From contig JAFXYK010000011.1 in NCBI GenBank assembly GCA_017541805.1, positions 1-41,731 on the forward strand: 41,731 nt of DNA. Reading direction: 5' to 3'. Below, in pieces: positions 8,701 through 16,600 of this stretch (its first letter is position 1; each line of letters begins with the position of its first letter). A program made the position numbers and the translations under genes. Under the pieces are notes generated by a model. That model worked only from the letters and a program-made list of their open reading frames with translations. It was not told the origin of the DNA and ran no database searches. This stretch comes from Paludibacteraceae bacterium. GTDB taxonomy: Bacteria > Bacteroidota > Bacteroidia > Bacteroidales > Paludibacteraceae.

Positions 8701-10196
8701 GACACACGTGTGCTCTTGTCGCGCATCGCTACACGCAGCGCCGCATTCGTCTCTATATCCGGTACGGACGCATCTACACTCAAACCCGTCTCCTCCGCGT
8801 CGGAACGCATATGCAGATCCACGCTCCGGATGTCTATGCCCATCTCGTCCAAGAGATGCTGTATCGGACTGCCGTGCGCCAAGGCAATATCGGCCTTCAT
8901 GCCCGGTATCCGTTCGCGCAGCGTATCGATCTTCGTCAGGTCGGACAGATCCGTGATGGGACCTATCACCGCTGTGTCACCGATGATGTCTATCAGCGGC
9001 AGAATCGAGTCGATCACCGTCAGACCCTGTCCGTTCACGCGCACCGCCATCGCCAGGTTGTTCGCCTTCACATCCACGGTGGCGGCCTCGTTGGTCGTCA
9101 GGTGCACATCCGTCCCGGACAGATCATAGTCTGCATAGACGAAGTCTTTCAGGTGCACATGGACGTCGCTCTCTTCTTGCTCGATGTTATAATAGCCTTT
9201 TAACTGCGCCGTGTTGCCTTGGTAGTCAGCATCGCCGGCTACATCTACACGCATCGTCTCCAGGTTCATGTCACTCACATCCAGGTTCGCTGCGGCGCCT
9301 ATGTCACGCGAACGCGTGTGCAGACCGCCGCCGGTGATCAACTGCGTGTTCAGATCCACCTTCGCTGAACCATACACCGTGTCCAGCGGTAACTCGAACT
9401 CGTTCACCGACAGCCGCAGGTCGCCTACATCCAACCGACGGGCATCGTAGATATTGCCGCTCACGTCCGCTAACACGTTCGTCTTCAGCGAAGCGACGGA
9501 TATATCCAGCCCCACCGGTGTCAACCGGAACCGCACGTTCTTCATCTCGCCGTCCGGCACGTCGAAAGCCAACAGCGTCGGCTCTTCCGGCTCCTCTTCC
9601 GGCGTGTCCACAGCCGTCGTGTCTATCGCCGTCGAGTCCACCGGCGCCTCCCGCAGATCGACTCCTACGTACGCGTCGTGTAATCGCAAGCCGTGCAGCG
9701 GGTACTCACCTCTCTTGATGTTCACGCCCGGACTCGTCAGCGCCAACTGACCGACGATAGCGTCAATACCTACTGTCTCAATCAGACTGTCGGAATGGAA
9801 CGTCGTCGTGTCCAGGTGCAGCCGGTCCACTACGATCGGAACGGCCAACAGCTCATCCGTACCTTGAGTCGTCAGTGCTGTGGCATGTAATCGTAAACAA
9901 TGGGTGTATATCAGCGTGTCCTGCCCGCGGTGACCGATGAAGAGCTCATCGATGTTTACCTCCACCGGCAGGTCTTCCCATCCCCGCCATGCGCGGTAGA
10001 ACACCAGCGGCGAGTGATGGAAGGGCGAGAGGTATATATCGCCCACTTCGATGTCATATCCCGTCTTCTCCCGCGCGATGGCCAGTCCTTTCTCGAACGC
10101 CATCTTACGCAGCGGAGGAATATAGATCACGCTCACTACTATCACTAGTAGCAGCATCAAAAGGCCCAGCAGCACGCCTATCGTCCATACCGGCAC
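5778..10196 (-). CDS. TamB-Omp85 fusion: inner-membrane-anchored TamB-like protein with C-terminal outer-membrane barrel
   Basis: One uninterrupted 1472-codon frame combines two proteins that are normally separate. Residues about 5-27 form a transmembrane anchor. Residues about 30-1010 look like TamB: long repetitive beta-rich sequence, the start typical of AsmA/TamB proteins (EKGLAIAREKTGYDIEVGDI), and the TamB C-terminal (DUF490) pattern at about 940-1020 (VAISKSFFKDRLRITVG, then SAEYKLTKNGDVALRLY). Residues about 1025-1472 look like an Omp85/TamA beta-barrel: GGPNSMRA and YGPG near 1300-1315 match the loop-6 region, RFPIVWKLYGAAFLDAGNVW is at about 1342-1362, and the last residue is phenylalanine. 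No POTRA domain or lipoprotein signal is visible. TamA and TamB together help insert outer-membrane proteins or move lipids. The only usual start codon is GTG at 10194-10196; an in-frame upstream stretch encoding KDKKKLWWK would suit the cytoplasmic side, but has no ATG. The fused architecture is seen directly; the function is inferred. Confidence 0.88.
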   Translation of the reverse strand: MPVWTIGVLLGLLMLLLVIVVSVIYIPPLRKMAFEKGLAIAREKTGYDIEVGDIYLSPFHHSPLVFYRAWRGWEDLPVEVNIDELFIGHRGQDTLIYTHCLRLHATALTTQGTDELLAVPIVVDRLHLDTTTFHSDSLIETVGIDAIVGQLALTSPGVNIKRGEYPLHGLRLHDAYVGVDLREAPVDSTAIDTTAVDTPEEEPEEPTLLAFDVPDGEMKNVRFRLTPVGLDISVASLKTNVLADVSGNIYDARRLDVGDLRLSVNEFELPLDTVYGSAKVDLNTQLITGGGLHTRSRDIGAAANLDVSDMNLETMRVDVAGDADYQGNTAQLKGYYNIEQEESDVHVHLKDFVYADYDLSGTDVHLTTNEAATVDVKANNLAMAVRVNGQGLTVIDSILPLIDIIGDTAVIGPITDLSDLTKIDTLRERIPGMKADIALAHGSPIQHLLDEMGIDIRSVDLHMRSDAEETGLSVDASVPDIETNAALRVAMRDKSTRVSLDAGSEITDGVATMSDLRTNAALVFAVERNENEFNGSGRLKLDDLSLGDMDFGDRSVTMAIARSDEHPNGLRADVQSDDIPLALVDGMLQMEDIDMKGSVRAQATIDGLPNKIDISAEVMPMKVSARYKPEDIQIGLGGTPIVMQHNKVNLNGLPVYGADSTYMSLTGGLDLDAMRLDVALAADSFAPVKLEKDGLLPVHGDLATDIAGTVSGPLDSIVADVAITILPTTDLTYPIDKKNLAQVKPYGTVEVRYATAEDDPLSLGGQVNVDNGFIRYSPKWYPIMPFHVDSGSHIAFNGPVGQTMLDVSASQQVKSDVESQGEETRRVDFRTGVRMHGMVDSIGLNTISFFLEAPDDEEVTQELAKMDEETREGLAATLLATGMYVGESNVAAQRSGYAFSSIVNSRINAAMANSKLGKVVDIDISSAQTEHAKGRTNDLNVAISKSFFKDRLRITVGSTFTDNPEVNQSSGLLNSLSAEYKLTKNGDVALRLYTQRDYNNVFEGELYKAGLSVRAAKEWRQPKITALDTIYRTYGLTADAGVAYRSNNSIGPDVTLKSTMKNLLGKGETFTIKGNGAYYWALRNRHPGDPKKTDTYKFGIHTSLVFPYLHWTGDNNPDGDTRYTLGYQYENIAGGYGIHKMSGSFTYFIEGSRYITHAFTPFSLSVVRMKAESDSLMDKAAEYPQLIKLLASNEFVPSIGYNFIYNDYRSKRAVNTMLDLGVKESGNLINAIYCAFGYKWNDKDKPLGSITFNQFVKVSAELRNKFNITDKVCIATRLFAGANIPLGNSQVAPLSEAFYAGGPNSMRAASPYAYGPGNFYSDKYNQHFFHAGDVKLEGNFELRFPIVWKLYGAAFLDAGNVWNWYSADKLFKEAGFPDYVERLQLHSELYDGILDNPELLNQIALGTGTGFRLDLDGLVIRLDIGVAIHAPYQTYRYDKEGKPDKSQPITTYFNIPSALDAIRINFGIGYPF

Positions 10197-10233
10197 CTTC
10201 CACCAAAGTTTCTTCTTATCCTTAATTTTTTTA

Positions 10234-10770
10234 TTATTTACTTAGCGGAGTAAGTGTTTGTAGCGGTGTCTCTCGCAGCACATACGGCGCCTCTCTCCCC
10301 TCGGTCTTTACGCGCAACTGCCCATAATCCTTCGAGAAGTAATACTGCCCTTGCCCCAGCACCGTCGTCGTCCCGATGAACGCATGCTCACCCTCTTCGG
10401 CATCCGGCGCACTGAAATGTGCCGGAGACAGCGTATGCTGCGCCTCGCCATAACTGTTCACCTCCCGCACAAAATGGCGGTCAAATAGGAACCACACCAT
10501 CACCGTGTCGTTCATATAACTGCGCACCACCGGACCCATGATTGAATCCTGCTGCCATCGCTCTTTGAACGCCGCCGCCTCTAATTTCATATCCGTGATG
10601 GCCGGGCTCACCTTGCCCTCCACCTGTGCGGCTTTTTCCTTCACTTTGCCTTCCACCGTCTTCTCTACGTTCATCACTTTCTCACCGATACCGGTAAAGA
10701 ATGTCTTCACGTCTGCCGACGCACTCGCGACCACCATCGTCGCTACTATTACAAATACTATCTTTTTCAT
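10234..10770 (-). CDS. Secreted protein of unknown function upstream of the TamB-Omp85 fusion
   Basis: This 178-residue protein starts at ATG 10768-10770, giving a signal peptide (MKKIVFVIVATMVVASASA). Longer readings would run into the promoter. The mature part begins with a lysine- and glutamate-rich, probably helical segment (MNVEKTVEGKVKEKAAQVEGK). It continues as a mixed domain with aromatic pairs (VMVWFLFDRHFVREVNSY) and ends in LRETPLQTLTPLSK. No family was recognised. It is the first gene of a two-gene minus-strand unit: its stop is 37 nt before the GTG of the TamB-Omp85 gene, and no terminator lies between. A periplasmic partner or chaperone of the fusion protein is a reasonable guess, based only on position. 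Confidence 0.8.
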   Translation of the reverse strand: MKKIVFVIVATMVVASASADVKTFFTGIGEKVMNVEKTVEGKVKEKAAQVEGKVSPAITDMKLEAAAFKERWQQDSIMGPVVRSYMNDTVMVWFLFDRHFVREVNSYGEAQHTLSPAHFSAPDAEEGEHAFIGTTTVLGQGQYYFSKDYGQLRVKTEGREAPYVLRETPLQTLTPLSK

Positions 10771-10788
10771 ATTCCCAATTTTGCGCTG

Positions 10789-10820
10789 CAAAATTAATGC
10801 TTTTTTTTGACATGTGCAAG
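10789..10820 (-). promoter_or_regulatory. Bacteroidota-type promoter for the minus-strand unit
   Basis: On the minus strand the -7 box TAATTTTG (10789-10796) lies 20 nt downstream of a -33 box CTTG (10817-10820). The stretch from TTGCACATGTC through an eight-A tract to GCA is identical to the promoter before tRNA-Pro. Transcription should start near 10783, about 13 nt before the ATG. Confidence 0.8.
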
Positions 10821-10838
10821 AATTATCCTTCTTTTTTA

Positions 10839-10870
10839 TTTGCGTATATAAAAATTTTTTTGTACCTTTG
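10839..10870 (+). promoter_or_regulatory. Bacteroidota-type promoter for the AraC-family gene
   Basis: TTTG at 10839-10842 and TACCTTTG at 10863-10870 are separated by 20 nt. The expected transcription start (about 10874-10877) is only a few bases before the ATG at 10880, so the message would be leaderless or nearly so. The element lies back to back with the promoter of the minus-strand unit; the two -33 boxes are 18 nt apart. Confidence 0.75.
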
Positions 10871-10879
10871 CCGCCGATT

Positions 10880-12046
10880 ATGGGTAATGCAGTGCGTAAC
10901 ATATGGTATAATTACAAGTCGGAAGTACTTTTCGGCGTGGTGATGGTAGCGCTGACGGTGCTGAGTACATACCTGTCGCGGTTTATACCGGATAATATAT
11001 ATGATACTATTCTCACGCCGGCGTTCAATGTAGGTACGTTCACGGCAGCTTTTGCCTGCGCGTGGATTACCTTCCGTCATGTGGAGCACTTGCGTATTCG
11101 GCGTGCGTGGGGATATGCGTTGTTGATATGGGGCTTGGGCGATCTGTCTTATTTTGTCTGTTACGCGATCGCCCCGATGCAGGTGATGAACATGGGTGCC
11201 GAGCATATCACGGCGTATGAACTGCTGATCGGTAATCTGTTAGGATGGGTGATGGTGCTGTATCCAACCGAGACCCTTCGTCCGGGATGGCTGACGTGGA
11301 AGGTCGTGGCGTGGCAGTTGTTGCCGATGATTGTGCTGGTAGCATTGGACTATGTGATTCCTTTCAGTCTACGGCTGTTGATAGCGCTCTATCCGTATGC
11401 GCTGCTGATAATGGTGCTTACGCATATACGCGAGTACCAGAAATGGTGCGAGGATAATTTCTCAACCTTGGACAATATGGATGTGCAGTGGATCATCCGC
11501 TACTGTATCATGTTAGCCATCATCGGCATCAATTATGTCAATATATGCATTGCGCACGATCATACGCGCGGATTCACGCAACAGTGGTTCGTCATCGTCA
11601 TGCTCGTCTATAGCACAGAGCAGATTCTTTACCGAAAAGACCCGTGGCAACGTCTGCGCACATTACCGCAAGAAGAGGAATCAACCGAAATCGAACAGCC
11701 ATATGCCGCCTATCGTGCTACGCTGGAATCTTGGCTTGAAAAGGAGAGACCGTATCTCAATCCCGATTTCCAGTTGACCGACTTACGTCAAGTACTGCCG
11801 CTCAACCGTACCTATCTGAGCCGGTTCATCAATAGCGAATATGGTTGTAGTTTCTATCAATGGGTGAACAGACTGCGTATCGAAGAGGCAAAGCGTCTGA
11901 AAATGGAGCATCCCGAGTGGACGGCACAGGATATCGCCGAACATGGTTGCGGCTTCTCGTCCCGCCAAGCTTTCTATCGCACTTTCCTCCGCGAGACAGG
12001 TCAAACTCCCAGCGAGTGGTGGGCTGCCCAAAACAACACCAAATAA
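10880..12046 (+). CDS. Membrane-anchored AraC-family transcriptional regulator
   Basis: This 388-residue protein has about six or seven hydrophobic segments in residues 15-235 (for example VLFGVVMVALTVLSTYL and LLPMIVLVALDYVIPF). A short linker leads to a C-terminal AraC/XylS-type DNA-binding domain (about 285-388). Two helix-turn-helix units are visible: the first around FQLTDLRQVLPLNRTYLSRF, the second ending in WTAQDIAEHGCGFSS and RQAFYRTFLRETGQTPSEWW. Membrane-bound AraC regulators are common in Bacteroidota and probably sense signals at the membrane. The start at 10880 was chosen because it follows the promoter directly; the next in-frame ATG (10943) would cut into the first membrane segment. 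Its target is unknown, but the surface-protein operon downstream, with phased direct repeats before its promoter, is a candidate. Confidence 0.88.
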   Translation: MGNAVRNIWYNYKSEVLFGVVMVALTVLSTYLSRFIPDNIYDTILTPAFNVGTFTAAFACAWITFRHVEHLRIRRAWGYALLIWGLGDLSYFVCYAIAPMQVMNMGAEHITAYELLIGNLLGWVMVLYPTETLRPGWLTWKVVAWQLLPMIVLVALDYVIPFSLRLLIALYPYALLIMVLTHIREYQKWCEDNFSTLDNMDVQWIIRYCIMLAIIGINYVNICIAHDHTRGFTQQWFVIVMLVYSTEQILYRKDPWQRLRTLPQEEESTEIEQPYAAYRATLESWLEKERPYLNPDFQLTDLRQVLPLNRTYLSRFINSEYGCSFYQWVNRLRIEEAKRLKMEHPEWTAQDIAEHGCGFSSRQAFYRTFLRETGQTPSEWWAAQNNTK

Positions 12047-12077
12047 GTGGTATATTGATACCATTTTAGGTTGTGAA

Positions 12078-12440
12078 TTGGCATGCAAAGAAACAAAAAA
12101 TACATTCAAAGGTGAAAAAATACCACCTTTATTCTTGAAATACTTCGAACGACTGACGGCTGATGAGATAGAACAGAACATTGCTTTTGTTCGAGAACAC
12201 GATAATAATATATGGTGGTTCGACGGCGAGAAAGTCTCATTCCGCAGTCCGAACACCCCTACTATTCTACGCACCATAATGGAAGAGCCGGATACGACCA
12301 TCAATGAACTGTGCGATAAGATAGGCATTAATCGTTCTGCAATCCAGAAGCAATTGGATTTATTGCATAAGAAAGGCTATATCGTACGTTCCAATGACGG
12401 AAACGGGAAATGGCATGTAGTGATAGTATCATCTATTTAG
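12078..12440 (+). pseudogene. Winged-helix protein fragment, probable gene remnant
   Basis: The frame stays open through the end of the AraC gene to 12440, but it has no ATG before the conserved part. A TTG at 12078 is the best available start and would give 120 residues. The C-terminal 45 residues look like a winged helix-turn-helix domain (TINELCDKIGINRSAIQKQL, then DLLHKKGYIVRS). The part before it (LFLKYFERLTADEIEQNIAF and NIWWFDGEKVSF) was not recognised. The lack of a good start and promoter, together with the overlap of the frame with araC, suggests the 3' remnant of a larger gene. A small real gene with a TTG start remains possible. Confidence 0.45.
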
Positions 12441-12450
12441 GGGAGTCTGC

Positions 12451-12520
12451 GTAAAAATTTTGCATTTGAGGTGTAACACTTTGTAAATTTTTTGCCTGTT
12501 TTTAGGAAACACTTCGTAAA
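12451..12520 (+). promoter_or_regulatory. Phased direct repeats upstream of the surface-operon promoter (possible operators)
   Basis: GTAAA occurs at 12451, 12483 and 12516, spacings of 32 and 33 nt, close to three helical turns. The second and third copies share the longer sequence AACACTTYGTAAA (12475-12487 and 12508-12520). All lie just upstream of the -33 box at 12536. Direct repeats on one face of the helix suit an activator such as an AraC-family protein, but binding is inferred only. Confidence 0.4.
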
Positions 12521-12535
12521 AATGTGCGCGTGCGT

Positions 12536-12567
12536 ATTGCGTACGTGCATTTCCTTTTATAATTTTG
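12536..12567 (+). promoter_or_regulatory. Bacteroidota-type promoter for the surface-protein operon
   Basis: ATTG at 12536-12539 and TAATTTTG at 12560-12567 have the same 20-nt spacing as the other promoters here. The -33 region reads TTGCGTACGTGC, resembling the TTGCACATGTC of other promoters in the window. The expected start near 12573 gives a leader of about 16 nt before the ATG at 12590. Confidence 0.65.
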
Positions 12568-12589
12568 TCGGAAAATTTTGATATAGTGT

Positions 12590-12841
12590 ATGACATTAGC
12601 AGTTCGATTTCGGTATTTTGGCGCCAAGACCCCGACGTTTGACATTGTGGAGTTGACGGATGATCAATGGCGCGAGTTCTTTTGGTTAGAGCGCAGTATG
12701 ATGCGCATGGAGTGGATGATTCATTTCCTGAGGTATGAGTACAAGCGGCATGAGATTAAGGAGTTGTGGTGGATTCCGCTGGATGACCAAAAGGAATTGC
12801 AGATCGCCCCGAAGGCAAAGATCTACAAGAAAGAGGAATAA
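12590..12841 (+). CDS. Small protein of unknown function, first gene of the surface operon
   Basis: This 83-residue protein has no signal peptide or membrane segment, so it is probably cytoplasmic. It is rich in aromatic and charged residues (WREFFWLERSMMRMEWMIHF, then LRYEYKRHEIKELWWIPLDD) and ends in a lysine-rich tail (KAKIYKKEE). The pattern suggests a compact alpha-beta fold, but no family was recognised. Support for a real gene comes from the promoter ending 22 nt upstream and the start of a secreted-protein gene 41 nt downstream. It could be a host-range or regulatory accessory of the operon; nothing in the sequence decides this. Confidence 0.65.
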   Translation: MTLAVRFRYFGAKTPTFDIVELTDDQWREFFWLERSMMRMEWMIHFLRYEYKRHEIKELWWIPLDDQKELQIAPKAKIYKKEE

Positions 12842-12882
12842 ATAAATCAACAACAATATTAACTAAAAAAACAAAAATTGTT

Positions 12883-13626
12883 ATGAGAAAATTCTTTACT
12901 CTCTTCTTTGCCCTCGCGGCAAGTGTAGGGATAAGCTGGGCGAGTGTCACATGGATAAGTGACCAGTACGGAAATGAAAAAGGTTATAATGCAGGAACTC
13001 CTTTTACTAAGGATGGGGTAACTGTAACAATGAGCGATAATGCCTTTTTCAATGTTAGTTATTGGGGTGATGCCTCACTGCAATGCGTGAAGGGTACCTT
13101 TGATCCTACTGCCGGAAATTATGTGTTCTCCAATTCTCTCGGCGAGAACTTCGTCAAGATTATAATTGCTGCCGGCTATCCATCAGAATGGGAGTGGTTC
13201 CCCAAAGGAGATGGATGGGTATTGAGTGGAGATGAGTATAATGGTTATATACTCACTTGGACCGGCAATGCCAGTACTGTAACTCTGATGGACAATGAAC
13301 TCCACAGCGTGCATCAAAGTATCGAAGGCGACATCGTATTCTATTTTGAGAGTGACGATGCATTCACCCCGGTGGTTTATAAGGACAGCCTTGATAATAC
13401 GATAGCTCAAGAGACCGTTGCTTTCAACCGTCCGGAGGCACCGGAGGTGCCGGGCTTCACGTTCGTTACCTGGGAGGCAAAAGAAGGCCCGCTGAGCGAA
13501 GGTATCAAGCTCCAGGCAATCTACACGGAGAACGAACCTTCGGGTGCGCCCAAGAAACAGGTAGGCAAGTACACACTTACCCGCAAGGGCGATAAGAACG
13601 AGTATATTCTTCAAACTGCTAAATGA
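12883..13626 (+). CDS. Secreted protein with beta-sandwich domain and Listeria-Bacteroides-type repeat
   Basis: This 247-residue protein starts with a signal peptide (MRKFFTLFFALAASVGISWA). Residues about 21-165 form a beta-rich domain (VTWISDQYGNE, then GDGWVLS and LTWTGNASTVTLMDNE). This domain recurs inside the giant neighbour around residues 1573-1706 (GSGWVISNENKTATWTGNAD). Residues about 185-225 resemble one InlB B-type / Listeria-Bacteroides repeat (PGFTFVTWEAKEGP, then GIKLQAIYTEN), also present in the neighbour. The C-terminus (VGKYTLTRKGDKNEYILQTAK) loosely resembles the short tail of other secreted proteins here. The stop overlaps the next start (ATGA). It may be a companion surface protein or an offshoot of the giant gene. 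Confidence 0.82.
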   Translation: MRKFFTLFFALAASVGISWASVTWISDQYGNEKGYNAGTPFTKDGVTVTMSDNAFFNVSYWGDASLQCVKGTFDPTAGNYVFSNSLGENFVKIIIAAGYPSEWEWFPKGDGWVLSGDEYNGYILTWTGNASTVTLMDNELHSVHQSIEGDIVFYFESDDAFTPVVYKDSLDNTIAQETVAFNRPEAPEVPGFTFVTWEAKEGPLSEGIKLQAIYTENEPSGAPKKQVGKYTLTRKGDKNEYILQTAK

Positions 13627-16600
13627 ATTATACTATGATAAAGAGATTTTATATCCTACTTCTTGCTATAGTAGCAAGCGTAGGGATGAGCTATGCAGCC
13701 GGTATCCCCTGCACTGCAGCAGATCTTGGCAAGGTGCTCTGCACCGATGGTAGTATCTACGCTACAGTTAGCGAAGCGACTGCTGCAAGTAAAACGGCTG
13801 CTGCCGTCATTGCCTATGTCGATACCGAGAACGGCAAGGCTCTCGCACTCGCACTGGCAGATGATGGTGGTGAGATGGAATGGGCAACGGCAAAAACAAC
13901 CGCAGCTGCTCATACGCCTGCCGTCAGCGGAAGCACATGGACACTGGCCTCCAAGGACGATTGGGACAATATGATCACCGCGGCAGGTAGCTACACCGCT
14001 CTGCGCGATGGCTTCAGTGCTGTTGGTGGTACGAATATGCTAGTGGCCGAATACTGGACATCTACAGAAGGAACTTATTCTGGTACAGCAATAGGTTACA
14101 GATTCCAAAATGGCATTTGGACCGACCCTGATGTCGATGATCCTCTTCATGTTCGTGCCTGTATCGCATTCGACATCTTTGCCACTCCGGCGGAGTTACC
14201 GGGTGCATTTACTATCAATGCAAACGGAGACAAGATCGTCTTCTCCAAAGGTAACTTACAGGCAACAACCACCGACCTCGGTGCTAACTGGACGTGGGAT
14301 TTTGCTCCTAACCAATGGAGTCTTATCGGCAATGCTGTTGCTAACAATGCCATCAAAGGAAACAAAAAAGTTTCTGCAAATGGTACGGTAGATCTCTTTG
14401 GTTGGAGTACTGCGGCTACCTACTATGGTATCAATGAGAGCTGGAATAACGACGATTATGCCGGAGACTTCGTTGACTGGGGCGCACTTATGGGCACAGA
14501 ATGGCGTACGCTGAGTAGAGCCGAGTTTTATTACATTGTTTATAGCCGCGCGCAAGCGGCCTATAAACGCGGTCAGGCTACGGTGAACGGCGTGCCGGGT
14601 TATGTACTCTTGCCGGACGCATGGACTCTCCCGAGCGGTTTGAGTTTTACAAACAGTATCGAAAATTATACCACAAACCAATACAACGGAGCCGATTGGA
14701 CCGCTATGGAGAGCGCCGGTGCAGTCTTCTTACCTGCTGCCGGAGTTCGTGAGGGAACGGATATATATCAAGTAAATCTCTACGGCTGGTATTGGGCTTC
14801 TACTCCGAATGAGACAGATGGAGGAAAAGCGTACTACTTATGGTTCGATAAGTCAAGTCAAGGCGTTACCGAATACAATCGTTGGAAATCAAAATCTGTA
14901 CGTTTGGTAACAGAAGCTCCGATTCCGCCTTATGAGGCTGCAATAAAGTTGATTAACGAGATTCCGAATCCGGTGGTTCTCACCGCAGAGTGCAAAGCGA
15001 AGATCGATGCTGCCCGTGCGGCATACGACGCGCTGAGCGACGAAGACAAAGCAAAAGTAACCAATATCACTACGCTGACGACTGCTGAGGCAGCATTTGA
15101 CAACGTTATGAATATCTGGCTCAGCGGTGACTGCGATGCCATCCTGTGGAAAGATACGACCCTGACTATTCGTAAACATGCAGGCGAAGGCAACGGAGCG
15201 ATGGCAGATTATACGGACTACTATGGTGATAATACTGCTCCTTGGTTCAACTCTCACTGGTACAACCCGCAACCGGGCGACATCGTAATCAAGTCCGTTA
15301 CGTTAGAAGAAGGTGTTACCCATATCGGTGAAAACGCCTTCGGATGGATGAGCGAACTGAAGACCATTACTATTCCGTCAAGCGTAACAAGCATTGGTGA
15401 AGACGCGTTCTATTGGAGCAAGGCGGTCGATGATATTTATCTCTCTGCGGACCCGTCGAACCTGACATGGGTACTTCCGTATAGTGCAGATAATCAGTTC
15501 AAACCGGAAAAGGCTACTCGTTGCCACGTACCGGCTGACCTCTTAACTGCTTACCAGGAGAAATTCGGTACCCTCAATATGACTTTCGTGGGTGACCTTG
15601 ATCCGATTACTCCGCTTACTCCGGAGCAGCAGCAAGCGTTGGATGCAGCCAAAGGTTTGATTAACGCTATTCCTTCGCCGGTTGTTTATACTCCGGCATG
15701 CAAGGATGCCATCGACGCTGCCCGTGCGGCATACGATGCGTTGACACCCGATATGTTAAAGCAGTTGGTAAGCAACTACGCAACGCTGACCGCAGCCGAG
15801 GCTACCTATGCAAACCTGAAGGATGTAGTGGTAGTAGAGGCTAAGATCAACAACATCCCGAGTCCGATTACGCTGAAACTCGCTACGCGCGATTCTATAG
15901 AAAGCGCGCGCGCTGCGTACGACGCTCTGACTGATGACCAGAAACTGCTGGTAAGCAACTATCAGACCCTGCTCGATGCCGAGGCTGAGCTTGCAACGCT
16001 GAACCCGGGCGGCGGAGCTCCTGCCGGTGCGTTGAACGGTAAGTTCACTATTAATGCCGGCGGTGACCAAATCGCATTCGCAAAAGGTAACCTGCAGGCT
16101 ACGACTACCGACCTCGGTGCAAACTGGACTTGGAGCTTCGCTGCTAACCAATGGAATTACCTTGGTATTGCCGTAGCGAATAACAAGATCACCGGCAATA
16201 AAACCGTTTCTGAGAATGGTACGGTGGATCTCTTCGGTTGGAGTACTAACGCTACCTACTATGGTATCAATAATAGCTATAAGGCCGTCGATTATATCGG
16301 AGATTTTGTCGATTGGGGACCCAACATGGGTGCCGGTTGGCGTACACTCACAAAAGATGAATGGGCCTATCTGCTTCAGCACTCTTCCAATGGTAAGGCT
16401 ACCGTAAACGACAAGAACGGTTATATCTTCCTTCCGGATAATTGGAGCGGCCCGGCCTTTACCCCTAATCCGGACAACTTTACAACGAATGTCTATTCCG
16501 GCGACGACTGGACCGCAATGGAGAACGCCGGTGCGGTGTTCCTGCCTTCTGGCCCTGCTCGCAATCGCATATATGCATTGATAGCAAATGATGCTAAATA

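Noticed and set aside
11943-12077. N-terminal extension of the winged-helix ORF overlapping the AraC gene
   Set aside because: This part is simply the AraC coding sequence read in another frame; only the portion after about 12078 has independent support.
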